The notes beneath the pieces are model-generated. The model was not told where the DNA came from and did not search any database. It worked only from the letters and a program-made list of their open reading frames with translations. A DNA stretch of 64,000 nt from NCBI RefSeq assembly GCF_003418935.1, contig NZ_QVMT01000004.1, positions 62,282 to 126,281 on the forward strand, in the 5' to 3' direction. Positions 50,909 to 59,787 of this stretch are shown here, piece by piece (position 1 is the first letter of the stretch; each line of letters starts with the position of its first letter). The DNA comes from Emticicia sp. C21. GTDB lineage: Bacteria; Bacteroidota; Bacteroidia; Cytophagales; Spirosomataceae. The translations under genes were made by a program, and so were the position numbers.

Positions 50909-51006
50909 AAGTGTATCATGATTTTTCAAATCGCCGATTCTCCTAAATGTAGCCAAGTTATAAAATTCTGCCGGATTTTAACGATTTGAAAAATCTTTAT
51001 ACACTT
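50909..51006. repeat. 25-bp near-perfect inverted repeat after the carboxypeptidase-like gene
   Basis: Arms 50909-50933 and 50982-51006 pair at 23 of 25 positions; both contain ATTTTTCAAATCG or its inverse. The 48-base centre contains CCGATTC and CCGGATT. It starts at the stop codon and may be a terminator or an inserted element; there is no T run. Confidence 0.6.
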
Positions 51007-51166
51007 ACTCTCTAACAAATTACGTCGAAAAAATAAGATAAGACATAGGCTAAAAATAGCCTATGTGTCGATTGATAATTTAACTTCAATTTAATTTATA
51101 AATATATTGATAAATACTTGAATTATTTCTATATTAGAGGCGACATAAAACCAAGTTTACGACCCT

Positions 51167-52285
51167 GTGAAAATAGCGATAATCAAAGAAACCAAAGCAT
51201 TTGAAAAACGTGTTGCCCTAAGTCCCGAAGTCTGCAAACAACTGATTCAAGCCGGATTTGAGTGTGCGATTGAAAATGAAGCCGGAACCTCTTCCTTTTT
51301 TGAAGATACTGCTTACGAAGCCATTGGCGCCAAAGTGGAGAAAGACAAATCTTCACTGCTTGCTAGTGCTGACATTGTTCTGAAAGTCAACCCACTGACT
51401 GTTGAAGAAGTCGGTCAAATGAAAAAAGGAGCAGTGTCTATTTCATTTATGTATGCGGCTACTAATCCTGAACTGATTGAAGCTTCTGCCAAACAAGGTA
51501 TTTCTGCCTTTTCGGTCGATGCAATTCCCCGTATCTCCAGAGCCCAGAAAATGGATGCCTTGAGCTCGCAAGCCAATCTTGGGGGATATAAATCTGTTAT
51601 CATTGGAGCCTATCACTTGGGCAAAATCTTTCCTCTGTTGATGACTGCTGCAGGAACTATCAAACCTGCCAAAGTAGTAATTATGGGTGCAGGGGTGGCA
51701 GGTTTACAAGCCATTGCCACCGCTAAACGCTTAGGCGCTGTAGTGGAAGTAAGTGATATCCGTCCTGAAACAAAGGAGCAGGTACAATCATTAGGTGGAA
51801 AATTTATTGAGGTGAAAGGCGACGATTCCATTAAAATTGAAGGTGGTTACGTAAAGGGCGTTTCAGAAGATTTCCTCAAAAAACAACAGGAAGTAATTGC
51901 CAGGCATATCAGCGAAGCCGATTTGGTGATTACCACTGCACTTATACCTGGTAAAAAAGCCCCTATGCTTGTACCGGAAGACGTAGTAAAAAGCATGAAA
52001 CTAGGTTCAGTAATAGTTGATATGGCAGTAGAACAAGGAGGTAATTGTGCTTGCAGCGAATATGGTAAAACAGTTGTCAAGCACGGAGTAACTATTGTAG
52101 GCGAACCTAATATCCCCTCTCTCCTACCACTGAATGCCAGTGAGCTATATGCCAAAAATATTGCTACTTTCTTATTGCATCTGGCCACCAAAGACGGGTT
52201 CAAGTGGGAAATGGACGAAGAAATAACCAAAGGTTCTTTGATTGTTCATGAAGGAAAAGCGGTTCATCCGTCGGTAGTGAGATAG
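51167..52285 (+). CDS. pntAA: NAD(P) transhydrogenase alpha subunit, part 1 (PntAA)
   Basis: A 372-residue soluble NAD(H)-binding domain (dI) of the proton-translocating transhydrogenase. The start is GTG at 51167, giving MKIAIIKETKAFEKRVALSP. The nucleotide-binding Rossmann motif is VIMGAGVAGLQAIATAKRLGA, followed by RPETKEQVQSLGGKF and the mobile loop. The enzyme is encoded in three genes, as in Rhodospirillum. A 286-base non-coding insert with palindromic repeats separates it from pntAB, so pntAA may be partly transcribed alone. Confidence 0.95.
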   Translation: MKIAIIKETKAFEKRVALSPEVCKQLIQAGFECAIENEAGTSSFFEDTAYEAIGAKVEKDKSSLLASADIVLKVNPLTVEEVGQMKKGAVSISFMYAATNPELIEASAKQGISAFSVDAIPRISRAQKMDALSSQANLGGYKSVIIGAYHLGKIFPLLMTAAGTIKPAKVVIMGAGVAGLQAIATAKRLGAVVEVSDIRPETKEQVQSLGGKFIEVKGDDSIKIEGGYVKGVSEDFLKKQQEVIARHISEADLVITTALIPGKKAPMLVPEDVVKSMKLGSVIVDMAVEQGGNCACSEYGKTVVKHGVTIVGEPNIPSLLPLNASELYAKNIATFLLHLATKDGFKWEMDEEITKGSLIVHEGKAVHPSVVR

Positions 52286-52310
52286 AAATATATCTGTGCT
52301 TACAAGATGA

Positions 52311-52487
52311 TAATGAATATATTATCCCTACGGGATATTTGACTTTTAAATTGCTTAATACTTCTACCGATATATCGTCCCTATGGGGCTAAAAATCAAG
52401 GTTCATTAAATATCCCGTAGGGATAATATATCGGTAGAAATAATGATAAGAACATATTCTAAAGTCCCGTAGGGACGATATATTCAA
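52311..52487. repeat. CCCTACGGG palindromic repeat cluster inside the pnt operon
   Basis: Four related units: ATTATCCCTACGGGATA (52321-52337), CTACCGATATATCGTCCCTA (52364-52383), TATCCCGTAGGGATAATATA (52411-52430, followed by TCGGTAG) and CCCGTAGGGACGATATAT (52465-52482). Units 1 and 3 and units 2 and 4 are inverted copies, so the segment can fold into long stems. Confidence 0.75.
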
Positions 52488-52571
52488 AGTTTCTCTTATG
52501 AAAATAATTTCAGCAATCAAGTTTTAAATACTAATAGCAAATTCATCAAATTCTAAATAACCTTATACGAA

Positions 52572-52880
52572 ATGATTAACGACATAGTCAGTTTTTTAGG
52601 AGAAAATATTGAGATGATATACATTCTGATATTATCTGTTTTTGTGGGAGTAGAGGTGATTGGTAAAGTACCTGCTGTGCTACATACCCCTTTAATGAGT
52701 GGTGCAAATGCGATTCATGGCGTGGTGATTGTTGGGGCTATTATCGTGATGCTAAATACGCCTGTAGATAATATACTGGCATTAGCACTAGGATTTGTGG
52801 CAGTAGTATTAGGCACGCTCAACGTGGTTGGAGGCTTTGCCGTAACAGACAGAATGTTAGAAATGTTCAAGAAAAAATAA
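52572..52880 (+). CDS. pntAB: NAD(P) transhydrogenase alpha subunit, part 2 (PntAB)
   Basis: A 102-residue membrane subunit (part of dII) with three spans. Conserved features are the helix start FVGVEVIGKVPAVLHTPLMSGANAIHG and the C-terminal LGTLNVVGGFAVTDRMLEMF. Together with PntB it forms the proton channel. It follows the palindromic segment at 52311-52487 and precedes pntB by 33 bases. Confidence 0.95.
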   Translation: MINDIVSFLGENIEMIYILILSVFVGVEVIGKVPAVLHTPLMSGANAIHGVVIVGAIIVMLNTPVDNILALALGFVAVVLGTLNVVGGFAVTDRMLEMFKKK

Positions 52881-52913
52881 AGACACACACCATCTATCTA
52901 AGAATCTGGTACA

Positions 52914-54314
52914 ATGGAGATAAAATATGTTCTTGATATAGTCTATCTGATAGGCTCTGTCACTTTTGTAATCGGCTTAAAAATGTTGAGCCACCCTGAT
53001 ACTGCTCGGAGAGGAAATTTATTTGCCGCCTTTGGTATGGCATTGGCCATAGCAGGTACGATTCTCTGGTATAATCACCCGGATGGTTTTACTTCAAGAG
53101 AACCTTTGAAAATCATATTGATTTTAGTCGCAATAGGTATTGGTACGCTGGCAGGTTGGTTGACAGCTAACCGCGTACAAATGACAAAAATGCCAGAATT
53201 GGTTTCCCTTTTTAATGGGATGGGTGGTGCTTGTGCGGCTCTGATTGGTATTATGGAATACGAACATAATATAGGTAAAACAGGCGCTCTGGCAACAATT
53301 ATAGCAGGAATGATTATAGGCTCAGTTTCTTTCAGCGGAAGTATTATCGCTTTTCTGAAACTGAACGAAACTATGAAAAAACCTATCAGACTTCCGTCTT
53401 ATAATATTCTGAATACGGTAGTAATGGTAGCATTAATTGCTTTTGGGATTTACATAGTGTATGCACAGCCTGAACATATGCTACTTCCGATTTTGCTTTT
53501 TGCTGCTGCTTTAGTCTATGGTGTTTTATTTGTCATTCCTATCGGTGGGGCAGATATGCCTGTAGTTATTTCTTTGCTGAACTCTTTTACAGGTCTGGCG
53601 GCCGCTTTTGGAGGTTTCTTGTATCAAAACCAAGTTATGCTAACCGGGGGGATTCTGGTAGGATCTGCAGGGACAATTCTTACCTTAGCTATGTGCAAAG
53701 CCATGAATCGTCCTTTAAGCAATGTAATTTTCGGTGCATTCGGAGGTGGAGGAGCGGGTGCTGCAGGTAATGATGTAAAAGGAAGCATTAAAGACATTTC
53801 GATTTCAGATACAGCTATTCTTATGAATTACGCCAAAAAAGTAGTAATAGTGCCCGGCTATGGTTTAGCAGTTGCACAGGCACAGCACGTGATTCATGAA
53901 CTGGAAACATTACTTCAGGATAGAGGTGTTGATGTTGAATACGCCATTCACCCCGTTGCGGGCCGTATGCCGGGGCATATGAACGTATTATTGGCCGAAA
54001 GTAATGTATCTTACGACAAACTGGTAGAGATGGAAGAAATTAACCCTGAATTTATCAAAACCGATGTAGTATTGGTAGTAGGTGCTAACGACGTAGTAAA
54101 CCCTGCGGCTAAGACCGATCCCTCATCACCTATTTTTGGTATGCCTATTCTGGATGTTGAAAATGCACAGAATGTGATAGTGAACAAACGAAGCATGAAT
54201 GCTGGCTATGCCGGTATTGATAATTTGCTTTTTTATCAACCAAAAACAAGCATGCTTTTCGGAGATGCTAAGGGAGTGCTAACCAAACTGGTTAGTGAGT
54301 TAAAGCAGATGTAA
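52914..54314 (+). CDS. pntB: NAD(P) transhydrogenase beta subunit (PntB)
   Basis: A 466-residue protein with nine spans (dII) and a C-terminal NADP(H)-binding domain (dIII, from about residue 285). Motifs GYGLAVAQAQH for NADP binding, AGRMPGHMNVLLAE, and VGANDVVNPAA are clear, as is the channel pattern VISLLNSFTGLAAAFGGF. It couples hydride transfer between NADH and NADP+ to proton entry. A 127-base gap separates it from the GltD-like oxidoreductase. Confidence 0.96.
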   Translation: MEIKYVLDIVYLIGSVTFVIGLKMLSHPDTARRGNLFAAFGMALAIAGTILWYNHPDGFTSREPLKIILILVAIGIGTLAGWLTANRVQMTKMPELVSLFNGMGGACAALIGIMEYEHNIGKTGALATIIAGMIIGSVSFSGSIIAFLKLNETMKKPIRLPSYNILNTVVMVALIAFGIYIVYAQPEHMLLPILLFAAALVYGVLFVIPIGGADMPVVISLLNSFTGLAAAFGGFLYQNQVMLTGGILVGSAGTILTLAMCKAMNRPLSNVIFGAFGGGGAGAAGNDVKGSIKDISISDTAILMNYAKKVVIVPGYGLAVAQAQHVIHELETLLQDRGVDVEYAIHPVAGRMPGHMNVLLAESNVSYDKLVEMEEINPEFIKTDVVLVVGANDVVNPAAKTDPSSPIFGMPILDVENAQNVIVNKRSMNAGYAGIDNLLFYQPKTSMLFGDAKGVLTKLVSELKQM

Positions 54315-54441
54315 AATTTGTACTTTCTTGACAATATTTCATATAATCATTGCCAGTTTTACCAAATACAAAATATTGTTTGGTTTTAGATTTTAAATTT
54401 GAGTAGTTTTACTTACGACTTAACTATAAAAATATTCACCG

Positions 54442-56238
54442 TTGGAACCTACAAACGTCAATGACCCCGAGTACTATCACAAAGTAGTAGATTGCCAGTA
54501 CGCTTGTCCTGCGCATACCCCTGTGCCTGAGTACATCAGATTAATTGCGGCCGAGCGCTATACCGAAGCATACATGATTAACTGGGAATCGAACGTATTT
54601 CCGGGAGTATTAGGCCGTACCTGCGACAGGCCATGCGAACCAGCCTGCCGCCGTGGAAGAGTAGAAGAAGAACCTGTAGCTATCTGCCGCTTAAAAAGAG
54701 TAGCGGCCGATAATAAAGGAGATATCAAGAATCTTATTCCTAAAGCACCTAAAGAAGGCAATGGCAAGAAAGTAGCCTTGATTGGTGCTGGCCCTGCTTC
54801 CCTTACGGTTGCCAGAGACTTGGCTCCGCTGGGCTATGAAATACACGTTTTTGATGAACAAATCAAAGGCGGCGGTATGATGCGTAGCCAGATTCCTTCT
54901 TTCCGCCTACCTGAAACTGTATTAGACGAAGAGGTCAATAATATTCTTGAGATGGGTATCCATTCCCATTTTAAAACCTACGTCTCAAGTTTAAGAGAGG
55001 TGTTGGAGAAAGACTACGATGCCATTTTTATAGGTACAGGAGCCCCAAGAGGTAGAGATTTAACAGATTTACCAGGTCGTATAGAAGGAGCGGCTAATAT
55101 TCATATTGGTATTGAGTGGCTAGCAAGTGTGGCTTTTGAACATACAAATAAAGTAGGCAGAAATGTAATAGTATTAGGAGGTGGAAATACCGCTATGGAC
55201 TGTTGTCGTACTTCACGCCGTTTAGGTGGAGAAAACGTGAAGGTAGTAGTGCGTAGCCCATTTACTGAAATGAAGGCTTCTCCCTGGGAAAAAGAAGATG
55301 CCATGCACGAAGATATTCCTATTCTGGATAACCATGTACCCAAATCTTTTGTAGTAGAAAATGGCCAGTTGAAAGGAATGATTTTTGAAAAAGTGCATGC
55401 AATATATGATGAAAGAGGGAAACGCTCATTAGTACCCACGGGTGAAGAACATGTATTTATTGAAGCGGACGATGTACTGGTAGCTATCGGACAAGAAAAC
55501 AGTTTCCCCTGGATAGAAAGAGACCTGGGTCTTGAATTTGACAAATGGGAAATGCCTAAGGTTGACCCAGTTACTTTCCAATCAACCAATCCTAGAGTTT
55601 TCTTTGGAGGTGATGCTGCTTTAGGCCCTAAGAATGTGATTACAGCCGTGGCACAAGGGCATCAGGGCGCTATTTCTATAGATTTATTCTGCCAGGGTAA
55701 ATCATTGCTTGACAGACCTGCACCTTTCACCAATCTGGTTTCGCAGAAAATGGGTATCCACGAATGGAGTTATGATAGCGTAGTAGCTAACGACCATCGT
55801 TTTGTGGTGGCTCAGGCTGATAAATCTATTACGCTGAAAGACCGTAAAAAAGAGGTTGAACTGGGCTTTAACAAACTAGAGGGCTTCAAGGAAGCACAAC
55901 GCTGCCTGAACTGTGATGCACAGACCGTATTTACTGAGAATCGCTGTATAGAGTGTGATGCCTGTATGGATATCTGTCCTACGTCGTGCATTACATTTAC
56001 TGTAAATGGCCCTGAAGAAGACCTGCGCACTCGCCTGATGGCGCCTGCGCTGAATCTCGATCAGGAACTGTTGGTATCAGGAACACTCACCACCGGTAGA
56101 GTGATGGTAAAAGACGAAGACGTATGTCTGCACTGTGGTTTATGCGCCGAAAGATGCCCGACCTCAGCCTGGGATATGCAGAAGTTTTTCTATAACGTTA
56201 CCAAGCCTTATCATGCCTGCAATACAGTAGGTGCCTGA
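54442..56238 (+). CDS. GltD-like FAD-dependent oxidoreductase with ferredoxin domains
   Basis: A 598-residue flavoprotein. Start is TTG at 54442, the only possible start since an in-frame stop lies 12 bases upstream. The N-terminal Fe-S part (CQYACPAHTPVPEYI, TCDRPCEPACRRG) resembles GltD and dihydropyrimidine dehydrogenase. FAD binding is at VALIGAGPASLTVARDL (about 110) and NAD(P) binding at VIVLGGGNTAMDCCR (about 245). The C-terminus has two 4Fe-4S motifs, CIECDACMDICP and CLHCGLCAERCP. It precedes korA/korB by 69 bases, so it likely transfers electrons between ferredoxin-linked oxidation and NAD(P)H. Confidence 0.88.
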   Translation: MEPTNVNDPEYYHKVVDCQYACPAHTPVPEYIRLIAAERYTEAYMINWESNVFPGVLGRTCDRPCEPACRRGRVEEEPVAICRLKRVAADNKGDIKNLIPKAPKEGNGKKVALIGAGPASLTVARDLAPLGYEIHVFDEQIKGGGMMRSQIPSFRLPETVLDEEVNNILEMGIHSHFKTYVSSLREVLEKDYDAIFIGTGAPRGRDLTDLPGRIEGAANIHIGIEWLASVAFEHTNKVGRNVIVLGGGNTAMDCCRTSRRLGGENVKVVVRSPFTEMKASPWEKEDAMHEDIPILDNHVPKSFVVENGQLKGMIFEKVHAIYDERGKRSLVPTGEEHVFIEADDVLVAIGQENSFPWIERDLGLEFDKWEMPKVDPVTFQSTNPRVFFGGDAALGPKNVITAVAQGHQGAISIDLFCQGKSLLDRPAPFTNLVSQKMGIHEWSYDSVVANDHRFVVAQADKSITLKDRKKEVELGFNKLEGFKEAQRCLNCDAQTVFTENRCIECDACMDICPTSCITFTVNGPEEDLRTRLMAPALNLDQELLVSGTLTTGRVMVKDEDVCLHCGLCAERCPTSAWDMQKFFYNVTKPYHACNTVGA

Positions 56239-56307
56239 TTTTAAAAAGACTATTATTTAATCACGATAAAACAGCCCGGGATGTAATACCCGTCGATTCG
56301 GCTCAAA

Positions 56308-58110
56308 ATGTCAGCACTTATTAATGATTTTGTAGTACGCTTTGCCAACGTCAACGGTACCGGTTCAGCCAGTGCCAATGGTATGTTTGCCAAAGCAATC
56401 TTCCGCATGGGGATTCCCGTTACTCCTAAAAATATATTCCCTTCCAATATTCAAGGCTTACCTACCTGGTACGAAGTACGCATCAGCGAAAAAGGCTATT
56501 TAGGCCGCCGTGAAGGAATTGATTTGATGGTATCGGTCAATCCGCAAAGCATGCTGAAAGATGTACAGAGTGTGCGCCCCGGCGGATACTTCATGTACGA
56601 TAGCACCAAGCCTCTCCATAAAGAATATATCAGAGAAGATATTACCTATTTAGGCATCCCTCTCATGGGCATTTGTCTGGAGCAATATTCCGACCCTCGC
56701 CAGAGACAATTATTCAAAAATATCATTTATGTAGGTGCATTAGCAGCCCTACTGGATATTGAATTTAGTGTATTAGAGCAACTATTGGCTGAGCAATTTA
56801 AAGGCAAAGAAAAACTGATTCCTGCCAACGTTCAGGCATTACAATTAGGTGAGAAATATGTACAGGAGAATTTCAGTTATCCTTTAGATATTCGTGTAGA
56901 ACGACGAGATAAAGTAGGTAATCGAATCATGATTGATGGCAATGGTGCCTGTGGATTAGGTGCTGTGTTTGCAGGAGCAACCGTAGCAGCCTGGTATCCG
57001 ATTACACCATCTACTTCAGTTGTAGAAAAATTTGAAAAATATGCCAAAAAATTCAGAACTAATAAAGTAACTGGCAAAAAGAATTACGCCATTGTACAGG
57101 CGGAAGATGAATTAGCTGCTATTGGTATGGTGATTGGCGCTAACTGGAACGGTGCAAGGTCTTTTACTGCTACCAGTGGTCCGGGAGTTTCATTAATGAA
57201 TGAATTTTTAGGCCTGGGTTATTTCGCCGAAGTACCAGCCGTTTTAATTGACGTGCAACGCACCGGCCCATCAACAGGGATGCCAACCCGTACACAACAA
57301 TCGGATATTACGATTGCAGCCTACGCTTCTCATGGAGATACCAAACATGTATTGTTATTCCCAAGTAATCCGAAAGAATGTTTTGAACTAACAGCCGATG
57401 CTTTTGATCTGGCTGAACGTCTGCAAACACCAATCATTGTGTTAACAGACCTTGATTTGGGCATGAATGATCATATGAGTGAGCCTTTTGAATGGAATAA
57501 AGAAAGGCAATATGATAGAGGAAAAGTATTGACCGCTGAAGACCTTGAAAACATGGGACGCTTCGGCCGTTATCTGGATGTAGATGGCGATGGTATCCCT
57601 TACAGAACTTATCCAGGTACGCACCCTACCAAAGGTTCTTATTTTACCCGTGGTACTTCACGCGATGAATATGCAGTTTACACGGAAGACAGCGCGGTTT
57701 ATATTCGCAATATGGAACGTTTAGTAAAGAAATGGGAAACGGCTAAAACTATAGTTCCTAAGCCTCATTTCTATCAGGAGAAGAATATGAGTCCGATTGG
57801 GGTTATTTTCTTTGGTACTTCTACGTATTCATCAGAAGAAGCTATTGACCAATTGCGTGAGCAGGAAATTGTAATGGATGCGATGCGTATCAAATCTTTC
57901 CCTTTTAACGAGGAAGTAGCACAATTTATAGAAGACCACGAGGTGGTTTATGTAATAGAGCAGAACCGTGACGCGCAGATGCGTTCGCTGTTAATCAACG
58001 AATTGGAAATCAATCCTAAAAAACTGATTCGTGTGCTGAATTTTGATGGTATGCCTATTACGGCAGATAAAATTGTTAAGGAAATCACTCAAACACTTGT
58101 AACTACCTGA
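56308..58110 (+). CDS. korA: 2-oxoacid:ferredoxin oxidoreductase, alpha subunit (gamma-alpha fusion)
   Basis: A 600-residue subunit of the enzyme that converts a 2-oxoacid and CoA to acyl-CoA, CO2 and reduced ferredoxin; 2-oxoglutarate is most likely. The gamma domain (1-190) begins with NDFVVRFANVNGTGSASANG. The alpha part (from about 210) has GNGACGLGAVFAGATVAAWY and YPITPSTSVVEKFEKYAKK, the substrate-binding signature. The TSGPGVSLMNEFLGLGYFAE region is also clear. It is 4 bases from the beta subunit gene. The kor symbol is by resemblance; a broader 2-oxoacid substrate range is possible. Confidence 0.92.
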   Translation: MSALINDFVVRFANVNGTGSASANGMFAKAIFRMGIPVTPKNIFPSNIQGLPTWYEVRISEKGYLGRREGIDLMVSVNPQSMLKDVQSVRPGGYFMYDSTKPLHKEYIREDITYLGIPLMGICLEQYSDPRQRQLFKNIIYVGALAALLDIEFSVLEQLLAEQFKGKEKLIPANVQALQLGEKYVQENFSYPLDIRVERRDKVGNRIMIDGNGACGLGAVFAGATVAAWYPITPSTSVVEKFEKYAKKFRTNKVTGKKNYAIVQAEDELAAIGMVIGANWNGARSFTATSGPGVSLMNEFLGLGYFAEVPAVLIDVQRTGPSTGMPTRTQQSDITIAAYASHGDTKHVLLFPSNPKECFELTADAFDLAERLQTPIIVLTDLDLGMNDHMSEPFEWNKERQYDRGKVLTAEDLENMGRFGRYLDVDGDGIPYRTYPGTHPTKGSYFTRGTSRDEYAVYTEDSAVYIRNMERLVKKWETAKTIVPKPHFYQEKNMSPIGVIFFGTSTYSSEEAIDQLREQEIVMDAMRIKSFPFNEEVAQFIEDHEVVYVIEQNRDAQMRSLLINELEINPKKLIRVLNFDGMPITADKIVKEITQTLVTT

Positions 58111-58114
58111 AATC

Positions 58115-59167
58115 ATGACATATATACGTCCAACCTTTCGGCATCCGAATTTACCGAAAAACAAGATAAACTATACAAAGAAAGATTACGAAGGCGCACT
58201 TTCAACCCTTTGTGCGGGCTGTGGTCATGACTCTATCAGCGGAGCTATTATTCAGGCTTGTTTTGAGTTAGCCATTGAGCCTCACCGCATTGCCAAGCTT
58301 TCAGGTATAGGCTGTTCATCCAAAACTCCTGCGTATTTCTTAGGTAATTCGCATGGTTTCAATTCGGTGCATGGTCGTATGCCATCGGTTGCCACAGGAG
58401 CCTATCTCGCCAACCGTGACTTGGTTTACTTTGGTGTATCAGGCGATGGTGACTCAGCTTCTATCGGTATGGGGCAGTTTGTACATGCCATCCGCCGTAA
58501 CCTCAACATGACTTATATAGTCATGAATAATGGTTGCTATGGATTAACCAAAGGACAGGATTCAGCTACAGCAGATGCAGGTTCAATCAGCAAGGCGGGT
58601 TCAACTAATATGTTCAATGCTATTGACTTAGTAGGTTTAGGCTTAGAATTGGGCGCAACCTTTGTAGCCCGCAGTTTCTCGGGTGATAAAACTCAGTTGA
58701 TTCCCTTAATCAAAGCCGCCATGTCTCACCCGGGCTTTGCCTTGATTGACGTCATTTCTCCTTGTGTTACTTTCAATAATAATACAGGTTCTACTAAATC
58801 TTATGATTATGTGCGCGAGCACGTAGAAGCTACTTCAACTATAGATTTTGTACCTACTATGGAAGAAATCACGACTTCATATGAGGAAGGAAAAGGTAAA
58901 GAAGTGGCGCTGCATGATGGTTCTATTCTGAATTTACAGAAACTCAACCAAGGCTGGAATCCGGAAGATAAATTATCTGCGATGATTGCACTACAAAATG
59001 CCAAAACCAAAGGAGAGATTCTGACTGGGTTGATTTATATTGAGCCTACTACGCAAAGTTTACACGAGGTTTTAGGCACATGCGAAACACCTTTAAACGA
59101 ATTGAAAGAAGATCTTCTCTGTCCAGGAGTTAATGCCTTAGAAGCATTGAACCAGAGTTTGAGATAA
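58115..59167 (+). CDS. korB: 2-oxoacid:ferredoxin oxidoreductase, beta subunit
   Basis: A 350-residue thiamine diphosphate-binding subunit. The first Cys motif is LCAGCGHDSISGAI, with a further Cys at GIGCSSKTPAY. The TPP/Mg motif is GVSGDGDSASIGMGQFVHA followed by NNGCYGLTKGQ. A late Cys (ISPCVTFNN) completes the expected 4Fe-4S ligand set. It is translationally close to korA (4 bases) and is followed by a terminator at 59184-59224. Confidence 0.95.
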   Translation: MTYIRPTFRHPNLPKNKINYTKKDYEGALSTLCAGCGHDSISGAIIQACFELAIEPHRIAKLSGIGCSSKTPAYFLGNSHGFNSVHGRMPSVATGAYLANRDLVYFGVSGDGDSASIGMGQFVHAIRRNLNMTYIVMNNGCYGLTKGQDSATADAGSISKAGSTNMFNAIDLVGLGLELGATFVARSFSGDKTQLIPLIKAAMSHPGFALIDVISPCVTFNNNTGSTKSYDYVREHVEATSTIDFVPTMEEITTSYEEGKGKEVALHDGSILNLQKLNQGWNPEDKLSAMIALQNAKTKGEILTGLIYIEPTTQSLHEVLGTCETPLNELKEDLLCPGVNALEALNQSLR

Positions 59168-59183
59168 TTGATTAAATATACTC

Positions 59184-59224
59184 AGGGCTTATATATGAAA
59201 TTTGCATATTCATGTATAAGCCCT
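59184..59224 (+). terminator. korB terminator overlapping the next promoter
   Basis: 16-bp stem AGGGCTTATATATGAA (59184-59199) / TTCATGTATAAGCCCT (59209-59224) with one G-T pair, then ATTTTTG, which forms the following -7 box. Confidence 0.8.
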
Positions 59225-59231
59225 ATTTTTG
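59224..59231 (+). promoter_or_regulatory. -7 box TATTTTTG
   Basis: Matches TAnnTTTG and starts at the last base of the terminator stem. It rules out the TTG at 59229 and supports ATG 59280. Confidence 0.45.
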
Positions 59232-59279
59232 TGCCTACTATTTTACTTATTTTATTATCAATTCTTTACCTACATTTCT

Positions 59280-59786
59280 ATGAAAAACTCAACACGTACT
59301 ATTTCCCTTCTTTCATTGCTTTTCGCTTGTTTATTATTCAGCAAAAATACTTTAGCGCAATCTAAGGCTAACCTGAACGATGTAGCATTTATGCACGGGC
59401 ATTGGCAAGGGACCTTTAATGGTGGCCCGATTGAAGCTTTCTGGGCAAAGCCTGCTGGAGACAACCTGACAGGCTTTATGCGCTGGATGAAAGATGATAA
59501 AGTGGTTATGTACGAAATGCTTATTTTTGAGCAAACTGACAAAGGCCCTATTGTATTAGTAAAACACTTCAAACCGGGTTTGGTTGGTGTAGAAGACAAA
59601 GAAGTTTCAGACCGTTACGGTTTTATTGAATCGAAAAAAGACTGGGCATTGTTTGAAAAACAGGACGGCTCTATCCGTATCATCTACGAAAAACGTGGCG
59701 CAGATGTATTGGTGATTCAACGCGGCAAACAAGAAAATGGCAAATGGGTATTTGCTGATTTGTTTATGTTTAATAGAGTGAAGTAA
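59280..59786 (+). CDS. Exported DUF6265-like protein
   Basis: A 168-residue exported protein. I use ATG 59280 (MKNSTRTISLLSLLFACLLF; cleavage near TLAQS). The mature domain has the DUF6265 pattern: FMHGHWQGTFNGGPIEAFWA, NLTGFMRWMKDDKVVMYEML and the final KWVFADLFMFNRV, a small lipocalin-like barrel. Function unknown. It has its own -7 box overlapping the korB terminator. Confidence 0.85.
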   Translation: MKNSTRTISLLSLLFACLLFSKNTLAQSKANLNDVAFMHGHWQGTFNGGPIEAFWAKPAGDNLTGFMRWMKDDKVVMYEMLIFEQTDKGPIVLVKHFKPGLVGVEDKEVSDRYGFIESKKDWALFEKQDGSIRIIYEKRGADVLVIQRGKQENGKWVFADLFMFNRVK

Positions 59787-59787
59787 T

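Noticed and set aside
52311-52487. CRISPR array
   Set aside because: The four units differ, are inverted to each other, and have no regular spacer length; no cas genes.
54410-54442. Upstream extension of the GltD-like flavoprotein
   Set aside because: An in-frame TAA lies at 54427-54429, so the TTG at 54442 is the only available start.
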